Part shown: piece after piece, positions 25,162-33,978 of the stretch
Layout: the number at the start of each line of letters is the position of its first letter
Numbering within the stretch: the stretch's first letter is position 1
Source of the DNA: Ottelia alismoides
Lineage: Eukaryota; Streptophyta; Magnoliopsida; Alismatales; Hydrocharitaceae
Length of the DNA stretch: 64,000 nt
NCBI GenBank assembly: GCA_037367405.1
Contig: JAZKJV010001875.1
Span: forward strand, 186,001-250,000
Reading direction: 5' to 3'
Notes under the pieces: generated by a model
The model's database searches: none
Seen by the model: only the letters and a program-made list of their open reading frames with translations
Told to the model about the DNA's origin: nothing
Translations under genes and position numbers: made by a program

Positions 25162-28100
25162 ATGATGGGTAGACGATCTCTTAGGCAGCCTCTGGCTGCA
25201 CCGCTTTCAGGCGCGTCTACTCCATCATCTAGGTTGGCCCGTGAGAGTCGAGACCAGCTCTCCGGACCCGAGTTCGATTCCACCCTGTTCTCTCTCGATC
25301 CCCTTTCTTTTCCTACTGAGAGACATGAGCCCGAGGAAAGACTAATTGATTTAACAGAACCTGAGTTAGGCTCATCTGATTTTGCAGACATTCCTATGGC
25401 TGGAGCCGGCAGTTCAGACGATCGCCAGCCCGAACATTTTGTCTTAGACCAGGGAGCGATTAACTCCACCCTGATCGCATCATTAGAGACGGTTCAGCAG
25501 CAGTTACGCGATCAGGGGGCATTCATGATAGAGATGAGGAGGGAGATGGAGCGACTCCGAAGAGAGAGAGACGAGCCGAGCGAGCCCGAGGACATTCCTG
25601 ACGCTGATGCAGAGGCAGCAGCCGCAGCAGCAGCTGCCGCAGCGGCAGCCGCCGCCGGAGGAGGACCACCGAGAACGATGCGGGAGCTTCACAACCCCGG
25701 ATCTACACTGATGCATCATTGGGTGGTGGTACCTGCTATCGTGGGGGATTTCAAGTTCCCTCCGAACACCCTGCAGATGCTCCCTCACTTTCACGGGCTT
25801 GCCACTGAGGAACCCCATCTCCATCTCCAGGAGTTTCTGATGATCTGCAGTACTGTCCACGACCGTCATGTGGACCAAGATACGATTCGAATGATGGCCT
25901 TCCCTTTTTCACTGGCAGATAGAGCAGCCGCCTGGCTGAAACATCTAGGGAAGTTTGTTTACACCTGGGATCAGCTCCGCACCGAGTACTTGAACAAGTA
26001 CTATCCACTCGGGCGGACGAATGCAGCGAGGGCCCTGATCAACAACTTCTCCATGCTCCCCAATGAGCAATTTCACGAAGCATGGGAGAGGTTCAGAGAG
26101 CTTCTGGATAGATGCCCACACCACGACATCTCGAAGCCGAACCTAGTTCAGAGCTTCTTCAGTGGGATGACACCAGAGCTTCAGGGTCTGGTGAATGCTT
26201 CTTGCGGCGGGTCCTACTTTGCCAAGGACCACAACCAAGTCTGGGCCATCTACGAGGAGATGGCAGAAAATTACATGGTGATGTCCCAGACTCGGTTGTA
26301 CACTCAGAGATCTCAGCAGCCGCCAGGATCCGTGCAGTATCAGCGGATAGCACGGGTTGATGCAGGTCCATCCAGTTCGTCCACAGTTGCGGCCGCACAG
26401 GCAGAGTCGGCCACTGCGGACATGGGGATTATCAGCGAGAAGTTGGACCGCATGGAGATAATAGAGAAGAAGCAGTGCCAGGGCATAACTCAGATGGAGC
26501 AAATGGCACAAACTCTGAGCGACATGAAGACCCAGCTCTTGTGTCTTCAGGAGGCACAGACGGCTCCTCAGCCCCGTCTTCTGTCGCGAGGCGATTCCGG
26601 TGGCAGCCGCAGCTCGTCCCAGCGCTCCAGCTCTTTACAGCAGCCTAGACAAGTTCACCTTGTGCAGGCGGAGCCGTACCAGCAGCAGCAGCCCTCTTAC
26701 CAGTCACCACCATCTCCAGACTTACAGATGGTGGTATATCAGCCGGATCAGCCTCTGGATGTACTCCCACCAGCCCCATACGATGCAGAGCCGTTGATGG
26801 ATGTCAACGGGATTTGGTATGACCGTCCTCAACCTGGAATCCGACGAGACCATCCCGGATTCAGGTGGGGGAATGGGGGCAACCAACCCCAGCAGCAGCC
26901 AGCCGGTCAGGGAGGGCAGTACCCCCAGCAGAGAGATCACCAGCAGCAGCATCATTCCTCTTACCCCTCTCAGCCACAGCAGCACCAGGTCCAACAGCCT
27001 CATTATCAGAGAGGCCACCCGTCGGGCTCCCATGAGAGCCCCGCCACGGATGATCTAGCCCGCCTCTTCACAGAGCAGCAGGCTACATTTAGACGGGAGA
27101 TGGACGAGTTCCGCCAGGAGATGCGGGACTTGATGAGAGGGAAGGCCGCCATCCCTGCACAGATCGAGCCGAATCCGAATAGCCTGAAGAGGAAATCTGA
27201 GCAGGTAGTTCACACTGAATTTACCACTCCTAGTGATCCATTTGATGATACATCTTCGGATTTATTTGATGCTGATTTTGTCACACTTAGGAGCGGTAGA
27301 AGACCAGCAGGCGGCGCCTCATCTGAGCGACCAAGCGAGGATCCATCTAGAGCGCCAGATGAGGAGGAGGAGAGCGGTACTGAAGCCGCACATCATGATG
27401 ACGGTGGTACTGATGCCACCAGAGATGTTGATTCCACCGGCGGTACTGAGGTCGCCATTTCACCACATAGAGGAGGTGGTACTGACGCCACCAGCAGAGC
27501 CGAGCCAGCCCGCGGTACTGAGGCCGCAAGACGTCTAGTTGTAGAGCCAGCTAGAGGTGGTACCGATGCCACCAACATTTTGTCTGATAGAAATGTTGTC
27601 TTTCCTCGTATTATTGTATCTCAGAACTCTCACTTGAATAAAGGAAAAGGTTTAGTTTATTCTGATCCCACTGTGGTGAATGATGTTTGTGAGGATCCAG
27701 TCATTGGACCGTCTAGGCCTATTCCTAGTCCTTCATCTGAGAAGGACCCTGTGATCCCCTTTCCTAGAGCCCTTGAGTTAGGGAAAGGGAAGAAAAAAGA
27801 AAAAGATCCAAAAAAAAGAGAGCAGGAGGAGTTCAGCCGAAGCATGATAGACCGATTTCACATCCAGCTGACCCTCAATGAGGCTTTGCAACACATCCCT
27901 CTTCTTCAGCGATCCTTGAGAGATAAGACCACAGTCAGAAGGACGAAGAGGAACAAGACCGCAGAAATTCATGTGTTGACCAAAGCCACGTGTTACGCGA
28001 TCCAGAACCATCTGCCGACTAAGAGGCCAGATTTAGGGGCCCCGTATGTCAGATGTCAGATTAGTGAGCAGAGGTTCGACCGTACTCTCTTAGATAGCGG

Positions 28101-31100
28101 ATCGTCGATCAACCTTCTTCCGGCAGCCCTTCTCGACCACTTAGAGTTGGGCACTCTTGTACAGAGCAGGACATACCTTCAGTTTGCTGATCGGTCTGTC
28201 AAGAGGCCAAAGGGGTTGTTGCGAGACGTTGTTGTCACGATTCAGGGTTTGCAATTCCCCGTGGACTTCGTAGTGCTGGACATGGAGACCCCTGATTCGT
28301 TGACCGATTCCCCCATCATCCTCGGTCGCCCGTTCTTGGCCACAGCCAAAGCGGTGACTGACCATGACAGTGGGAGGGTATTCTTTCGCGTCCAGGGCGA
28401 GAGTATACAAATAGAGACGGTTAAGGACCACAGAGCCAGAGCTAGATCCCGCTCACATGGCAGTACAGATTCAGAGCAGCTGACAGACGTAGAGCCAGAC
28501 ATCCACCAGGACTGTGATTTTGTGATCACAGATGATGAGGCAATTTGGGCAGATCCTGTAGCACAGACCATCCTCTCATATTCAGATACGGCTGATGCAG
28601 AGATGATAGCAGAGGATAGTCTGGAGAGCACAGCCTTGGTTCAGGATACTATTGAGTCAGCAGAGTCGGACCTTGATCGCGACACGATTTCCAGTGATGG
28701 TGGTACTGAGGCCACCCTGCTATATGGTGGTGCTGATGCCACCCTGTTCTCCGGTGGTACTGATGCCACCGAGTCTGATATAGATCCCTCGGATTCAGAA
28801 TCTGATTGGGCAGATTGTGATGATCAGATGCCAGATCTGGATCCACCTGAGCCTATAGATGAGGAGGAGGTAGAGGCAGATCAGATCAGAGACAATGCAG
28901 AGGACCCGCCTTCTCCAGATCCAGTTTGTGAGAGTTCATTATCATTTTCCCAGGCAAATTTGGCAGAATTGTCCGCATACACACATCTTCTTCAGAAGCC
29001 AGATTTGCCAGCACCCAGCTGTCCAGAGCTAAAGCCGCTCCCTACTTCGCTGAAGTATAGATTCCTTGCGGGAAAGTCTGAGATGTACCCAGTCATCATC
29101 TCTGCTGATCTAACTGGAGAGCAAGAATCCCGTCTGATGGAGGTTCTTGAAAAGAACCGCAAGGCAATCGGATGGAGCGTAGCAGATCTCCATGGGATTA
29201 GTCCCTCGTTGTGCTCCCACCATATCTATCTTGAGGAAGGGGCAAAGCCGTCACGTGAGTTTCAGCGACGACTGAACCCCAACCTAAGAGAGGTTGTCAT
29301 GAAGGAAATATCAAAATGGTGGAGTGCAGATTTTATTTATCCCATTTCCGACTCCAAGTGGGTGAGCCCCTTGCATGTGGTGCCCAAGAAGACGGGCATC
29401 ACGACTGTGATCAGTGAGTCGGGAGAAGAGATCGCTACACGAGTACCCACCTCTTGGCGGGTCTGCGTTGACTACAGGAGACTCAACCAGGCCACCAAGA
29501 AGGACCATTTCCCCCTGCCCTTTATAGATCAGATCATTGAGAGACTGGCAGGGAAGAGCCATTATTGCTTCTTAGATGGGTACTCAGGCTACAACCAGGT
29601 AGCCATCGCTCCTGAGGATCAGGAGAAGACCACCTTTACCTGTCCCTTCGGTACTTACGCCTTTCGACGCATGCCATTCGGGCTATGTAACGCCCCTGCG
29701 ACTTTTCAGAGATGCATGCTGTCGATATTTTCGGACATGGTAGGGGAGTGTTTAGAGGTCTTCATGGACGACTTCTCGGTTTACGGCGACGGATTCGATT
29801 CCTGTCTTGACTGCCTAGACCGAGTGCTTCAGCGATGTATTGCTACCCGGTTGGTTCTATCTTGGGAGAAGAGTCACTTCATGGTGACTCAAGGGACGGT
29901 GCTTGGCCACATCATCTCCAACAGAGGCATGGAGGTTGATCCGGCCAAGGTCGATGTCATTAGGAAACTCACACCGCCGTCTAATCTGAAGCAGTTACGG
30001 TCATTTCTGGGGCACGTTGGTTTTTACAGGAGATTCATTCATGATTTCAGCAAGATTGCCCGACCGTTGACTGATCTCTTGACGAAAGACACCGAGTTCC
30101 TTGTTGATGACAAGTGTCTTTCGTCCTTCGAGACTCTCCAGCAATGTGTTATTGAGGCTCCTGTCCTTCAGCCACCCGATTGGTCTCTCCCATTCGAGAT
30201 CATGACGGACGCCTCTGATTTTGCCGTAGGGGCCGTGCTAGGACAGAGGAGGGATGGAGTACCATTTGCGATACACTATGTTAGCCGCACACTGGATTCC
30301 GCCCAGCGGAATTACACGGTCACAGAGAAGGAAATGCTAGCAGTAGTGTTTGCCCTAGATAAATTCAGATCATATATCATTGGATCTAGAGTGACCTTGT
30401 ACACAGATCACACCGCTATCAGGTACCTCATGTCAAAGAAGGATGCCAAGGCCAGACTTACTAGATGGATCCTTCTACTCCAGGAGTTCGACATTGAGAT
30501 CAAGGATAAGCCTGGAGTCAAGAATGTGGTGGCGGATCATTTATCCCGATTAGAGCAGCCTGAGGATTCTGAGCAGATTGATCCCATTTGTGATACCTTC
30601 CCAGATGAGGCGATCCTTGCTATCGCCTCACTCCCATGGTATGCCGATATTGTGAACTTTCTCGTTGCTGGGAAAGTCCCACAAGATTGGCCCAAGCAGA
30701 GGATTGAGACCTTCCTTGCGAAGGCCAAGTCCTACCACTGGGAGGATCCCATCCTTTACCACGAAGGAGGGGATAGCATCTGGCGTCGGTGTATTCCTCA
30801 GGAGGAGCATCATAGTGTCCTCACTTACTGCCACAAGCTTGAGGCAGGAGGACATCATTCTGGGAGGAGAACGGCACAGAAAGTGCTCCAATCCGGTTTG
30901 TGGTGGCCTACACTCTTCAAGGACTCTGATGAGTTCGTGAAGAGGTGTACTGACTGTCAGAGGATGGGCACTTGTGGACAACGTGATATGATGCCGATGC
31001 AGCCCATTCACTTCTGTGAGGTTTTTGACGCATGGGGCATCGATTTCATGGGTCCATTCCCTAAGAGTCAGGGATTTGAGTACATTCTGTTGGCCGTAGA

Positions 31101-31917
31101 TTATGTTAGTCGTTGGGTTGAGGCTATCCCCGCCCGAGCCGCAGATGCAAAGACAGTTTGCAGATTTTTGAAGAAGCACATAATCATGCGGTTTGGGGTT
31201 CCACGAGTTCTGATTTCTGATGGGGGATCTCATTTCATCAACGACCAGGTGAAGGCACTTGCTAGAGAGTTCGGCATAGACCATCGTGTTGCTACACCAT
31301 ACCATCCACAGACAAATGGTCTAGCTGAGGTGTCGAATAGGGAGATCAAGAACATTTTGCAGAAAGTCGTCCGCCCTGACCGAAAGAATTGGTCACAGCT
31401 TTTGGACTCGGTCTTGTGGGCATATCGGACATCTTTCAAGACTCCATTGGGTACATCTCCCTTTCGCCTCGTGTATGGCAAGCCCTGTCACCTGCCTGTT
31501 GAGCTGAGGCACAAGTCACTTTGGGCAGTTACAGACATATTGATGGATCCAAATGGTATAGGAGACCAAAGGAGGGCAGAGTTAGCTGCCTTGGAAGAGC
31601 TTAGAGATGCAGCATTCTCAAACAGCCTACAGTATAAGGAGAAAGTCAAAGAGTGGCATGATTCTCATATCAGCCACAAGCATTTTGAGATTGGACAGAA
31701 AGTATGGCTGTTTGACGCAAGGCTACGATTATTTCCAGGGAAGCTACAGAGCAAATGGAAAGGACCCTATTTGGTCAGGAAGGTACACGATAACGGTAGC
31801 ATTGATATATCTGAGTTATCTTCTGAGAGTACCTTCCGAGTGAACGGCCAGCGGCTCAAACCATTTCTAGATCATGAGCCGCGGGACGTTATTATTGCCG
31901 CTATTCATTTTGCGTGA
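25162..31917 (+). CDS. Gag-Pol polyprotein, Athila-type retrotransposon (intact)
   Basis: One open frame of 2,251 aa, no frameshift between gag and pol. Gag capsid domain lies at about residues 190-380 (QMLPHFHG, AAAWL, YYPLGRTNAARALI). A poly-Ala tract precedes it, and Q/P-rich and acidic linkers with GGTDAT-like repeats follow. No CCHC zinc knuckle is seen. Protease has DSG at 978-980. RT includes the VDYRRLN and MPFGLCNAP motifs with FMDD at 1534-1537. RNase H starts near 1674 with TDAS, EKEML, YTDH and ADHLSR. Integrase has an HHCC-like N-end, D1961, D2020 and E2056 (DD35E spacing), then a GPY/F end (KWKGPYLV) and no chromodomain. Every catalytic motif expected is present. The start codon is the first of two ATGs and matches the start of the old relic at 11607. 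Confidence 0.96.
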   Translation: MMGRRSLRQPLAAPLSGASTPSSRLARESRDQLSGPEFDSTLFSLDPLSFPTERHEPEERLIDLTEPELGSSDFADIPMAGAGSSDDRQPEHFVLDQGAINSTLIASLETVQQQLRDQGAFMIEMRREMERLRRERDEPSEPEDIPDADAEAAAAAAAAAAAAAAGGGPPRTMRELHNPGSTLMHHWVVVPAIVGDFKFPPNTLQMLPHFHGLATEEPHLHLQEFLMICSTVHDRHVDQDTIRMMAFPFSLADRAAAWLKHLGKFVYTWDQLRTEYLNKYYPLGRTNAARALINNFSMLPNEQFHEAWERFRELLDRCPHHDISKPNLVQSFFSGMTPELQGLVNASCGGSYFAKDHNQVWAIYEEMAENYMVMSQTRLYTQRSQQPPGSVQYQRIARVDAGPSSSSTVAAAQAESATADMGIISEKLDRMEIIEKKQCQGITQMEQMAQTLSDMKTQLLCLQEAQTAPQPRLLSRGDSGGSRSSSQRSSSLQQPRQVHLVQAEPYQQQQPSYQSPPSPDLQMVVYQPDQPLDVLPPAPYDAEPLMDVNGIWYDRPQPGIRRDHPGFRWGNGGNQPQQQPAGQGGQYPQQRDHQQQHHSSYPSQPQQHQVQQPHYQRGHPSGSHESPATDDLARLFTEQQATFRREMDEFRQEMRDLMRGKAAIPAQIEPNPNSLKRKSEQVVHTEFTTPSDPFDDTSSDLFDADFVTLRSGRRPAGGASSERPSEDPSRAPDEEEESGTEAAHHDDGGTDATRDVDSTGGTEVAISPHRGGGTDATSRAEPARGTEAARRLVVEPARGGTDATNILSDRNVVFPRIIVSQNSHLNKGKGLVYSDPTVVNDVCEDPVIGPSRPIPSPSSEKDPVIPFPRALELGKGKKKEKDPKKREQEEFSRSMIDRFHIQLTLNEALQHIPLLQRSLRDKTTVRRTKRNKTAEIHVLTKATCYAIQNHLPTKRPDLGAPYVRCQISEQRFDRTLLDSGSSINLLPAALLDHLELGTLVQSRTYLQFADRSVKRPKGLLRDVVVTIQGLQFPVDFVVLDMETPDSLTDSPIILGRPFLATAKAVTDHDSGRVFFRVQGESIQIETVKDHRARARSRSHGSTDSEQLTDVEPDIHQDCDFVITDDEAIWADPVAQTILSYSDTADAEMIAEDSLESTALVQDTIESAESDLDRDTISSDGGTEATLLYGGADATLFSGGTDATESDIDPSDSESDWADCDDQMPDLDPPEPIDEEEVEADQIRDNAEDPPSPDPVCESSLSFSQANLAELSAYTHLLQKPDLPAPSCPELKPLPTSLKYRFLAGKSEMYPVIISADLTGEQESRLMEVLEKNRKAIGWSVADLHGISPSLCSHHIYLEEGAKPSREFQRRLNPNLREVVMKEISKWWSADFIYPISDSKWVSPLHVVPKKTGITTVISESGEEIATRVPTSWRVCVDYRRLNQATKKDHFPLPFIDQIIERLAGKSHYCFLDGYSGYNQVAIAPEDQEKTTFTCPFGTYAFRRMPFGLCNAPATFQRCMLSIFSDMVGECLEVFMDDFSVYGDGFDSCLDCLDRVLQRCIATRLVLSWEKSHFMVTQGTVLGHIISNRGMEVDPAKVDVIRKLTPPSNLKQLRSFLGHVGFYRRFIHDFSKIARPLTDLLTKDTEFLVDDKCLSSFETLQQCVIEAPVLQPPDWSLPFEIMTDASDFAVGAVLGQRRDGVPFAIHYVSRTLDSAQRNYTVTEKEMLAVVFALDKFRSYIIGSRVTLYTDHTAIRYLMSKKDAKARLTRWILLLQEFDIEIKDKPGVKNVVADHLSRLEQPEDSEQIDPICDTFPDEAILAIASLPWYADIVNFLVAGKVPQDWPKQRIETFLAKAKSYHWEDPILYHEGGDSIWRRCIPQEEHHSVLTYCHKLEAGGHHSGRRTAQKVLQSGLWWPTLFKDSDEFVKRCTDCQRMGTCGQRDMMPMQPIHFCEVFDAWGIDFMGPFPKSQGFEYILLAVDYVSRWVEAIPARAADAKTVCRFLKKHIIMRFGVPRVLISDGGSHFINDQVKALAREFGIDHRVATPYHPQTNGLAEVSNREIKNILQKVVRPDRKNWSQLLDSVLWAYRTSFKTPLGTSPFRLVYGKPCHLPVELRHKSLWAVTDILMDPNGIGDQRRAELAALEELRDAAFSNSLQYKEKVKEWHDSHISHKHFEIGQKVWLFDARLRLFPGKLQSKWKGPYLVRKVHDNGSIDISELSSESTFRVNGQRLKPFLDHEPRDVIIAAIHFA
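27374..27573 (+). repeat. Hairpin-capable coding repeats, cluster 1 (six copies)
   Basis: Copies at 27374-27389, 27403-27420, 27439-27456, 27475-27492, 27512-27527 and 27556-27573, consensus GGTGGTACTGATGCCACC, in the frame of Gag-Pol and encoding GGTDAT or GTEAA. The ends are complementary (GGTGG/CCACC). Variant copies change both arms together (GGCG/CGCC at 27439, GCGG/CCGC at 27374 and 27512). They lie in the linker between Gag and protease. Role unknown. Confidence 0.8.
28699..28770 (+). repeat. Hairpin-capable coding repeats, cluster 2 (three copies)
   Basis: Copies at 28699-28716, 28726-28743 and 28753-28770 encoding GGTEAT, GGADAT and GGTDAT in the acidic linker between protease and RT. 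All keep GGTGG/CCACC arms around a short loop. The same 18-mer in the Gag-PR linker is about 1.1 kb upstream, so the motif has been placed twice in one polyprotein. Confidence 0.8.
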
Positions 31918-33965
31918 GATGTGGTCTTTTGACTCACATCTTTTACATCTCACGCCTGATTTTCACTGTTCCTCCGCCTGTATAGATCCAGTTGTCCATA
32001 TCATTCTATTCTTTAGTCCCACATCCCGTCTCTCATCTTATGATTATGCTATACTCAGGGTGTACTTTACCCTAAGTATAGGGGGGATGTCGGACCTGTG
32101 AGTATTCTTTTCATTCTTTCTGCTCTTGTTTTTGCTGCCTATACTTAGGGATATTTTACCCTAAGTATAGGGGGGGCAGATTCTGTATATTCTTCTTCAC
32201 TCGGCTTTCCCTTCATGCACAGCTTTCTATACTTAGGATTAGTTAATCCTAAGTATAGGGGGAAACCACCGAGTTCCTCTCATTCTATTCATTTGTTCGT
32301 TCCTGTACTTAGCCATTCCTTTTCACTTCCCTTTTACTAAGCACGAGTTATGTCTTCTTCATCGCTCTTGATCACTCTGAGGACATCGTTCGAGCTAAGT
32401 ATAGGGGGGGTGTGTATATATTTCATATATACTTTAGCCATAACTCGTACTTTGTGTGAGTGTGTTAATAAATAAAATGGCTAAAAATCACAAAAATTAA
32501 AATTTTTTTTCATGTACATAAACCTCTTTTATTCTTGCACATTCATAGCTAGTGTACAAAGTATTTTTGTAAAAATGACTTCCAAAATCTTTTGTGTAAA
32601 GTTTGTGTAAATATTTTTGTATCAAAATTATGTATATAGTACAAAATTTTTTCAAATGTTTTGAAAATCAAAAGTTTGCAAAAATCTTGTGTAAATGTGT
32701 GTAAATATCTTTTTGCAAAACTTGCACTTCATGCATCATTCATTCATGATTTCAAAACATTTTTCAAAAATTTTGCATGATTGTAAAATATTTGTAAATA
32801 GCATCTTTTGTACATATATGTATATAGTTTTTCCTGGATGAGAGTTGACATTTAAACTAAGCCTGGAATTAAATTGAGAAATGGAGCTTGAATAAGATCT
32901 TAATCCACTTAACTTCAAGAGGAACCTTGTAGGACTTATGGTTAAAGCTTTTCAGGTCCATAAGGACGTAATTCTTTGAGTCCACTAGGCTATGAGCATA
33001 TGTCATCTTGATGAGCCTAAGTAGAGCACTTAACAACACACGCATGACTCTCAGAGACAATGGCTTAACTTGCACCTGCACTTTACACATGGCTCTCCAT
33101 GGATGAGGTGGTGAGGAGGCAGTTTCCTTTGGCTTGGGGTAGCATATGAGGGTAGTACTTCTAGGCGGAACCTCTCTTCTTCTTATAGTGAAGGAAGTGC
33201 ACCTCAACTTGGTCTAGTGGTGTTGAAAGCTAAAGACAGAAGCTGTGGGTTGCAATAAAGCTTCAAAAGAGGGATAGTCTACTGGCTCAAGGGGAAATTT
33301 CTTATATATGCTGCACCATGTAGATATGTTGTACAGAAGTCTTTGAAAAAAAAAAATGCAAAAAGAACTCCAAAAAAATGGTGGGTCGGATTGAAAATTT
33401 AATAACCCCACCGGAGTATGAAGCAAAAGCTTATGGTATCATGTTACATCTCATGAAGCTTGCAGCGGGAGACTTAGCTACACTGGCTAAGCTTCCAAAA
33501 CTCTATACTTCTACCCCCTCTTCTTGAGCCGGTTGCACTTGAACTTAGAAGGGAATACCCCGCTTCTCGAGGAAAGAGTTGCTAGACTGAGGCATTAGAG
33601 TTACCAGGTTGAGGGAGGTTGTTTCTTTGTTACTTCTGAGGTGGGGAGCCACATATCACTTACACCGCAAGGAAAAGATTCATGGTCATTAGAGTTTGTG
33701 TATGTAGACTTGTTCTGATCTGGTTTATTGAGGAGTCTTGCCCATAGATTGGTGGAACTTGGAGGCTGTTGAGTTTTAGGCTTAAGTCCAAATAAGGTTC
33801 CGACACATTAATAATCCAAAGATCTGATCGAGCTCCATATTTCAATTTAATGAAGGAAAATTTAATAAGTCAACCTTGATCCATGTACATCCTCTTTTTC
33901 TTTTTCTTTTTCTTTCTTTTTCACTTCTTTTTCAAATAAGTGTTTGCTAAGGGACTAGCAAAGTT
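31918..33965 (+). other. Element Y 3' non-coding region (no env-like frame)
   Basis: About 2 kb between the integrase stop and the polypurine tract. Athila elements often carry an env-like frame here, but no frame over about 112 codons exists and none is conserved with element O. The region holds the hairpin array (32049-32410) and a T/C tract (about 33890-33933). Just before the polypurine tract is a conserved tttgct...agcaaa inverted repeat (about 33943-33965). Confidence 0.75.
32049..32410 (+). repeat. Hairpin/PPT-like repeat array of element Y
   Basis: Three hairpins. 32049-32081 has 12-bp arms with one mismatch and a 9-nt loop. 32139-32170 has perfect 12-bp arms CTATACTTAGGG/CCCTAAGTATAG and an 8-nt loop. 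32227-32258 has perfect 15-bp arms and a 2-nt loop. A half unit follows at 32395-32410. Every 3' arm runs into 5-7 Gs, giving AAGTATAGGGGG, which differs from the polypurine tract AAGCATAGGGGG at one base. Confidence 0.88.
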
Positions 33966-33978
33966 AAAGCATAGGGGG
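33966..33978 (+). other. Polypurine tract of element Y
   Basis: aaagcataggggg directly abuts the 3' LTR start (33979). It is the plus-strand primer site for reverse transcription. A pyrimidine-rich stretch (about 33890-33933) lies upstream, as is common before retroviral polypurine tracts. Confidence 0.85.

Noticed and set aside
26143..26511. Minus-strand ORFs of 79-129 codons under Gag and linker
   Set aside because: Mirror frames of a GC-biased coding region, with no conserved relatives in element O.
30628..31305. 225-codon minus-strand ORF under the integrase
   Set aside because: Shadow of the Gag-Pol frame; no independent features.
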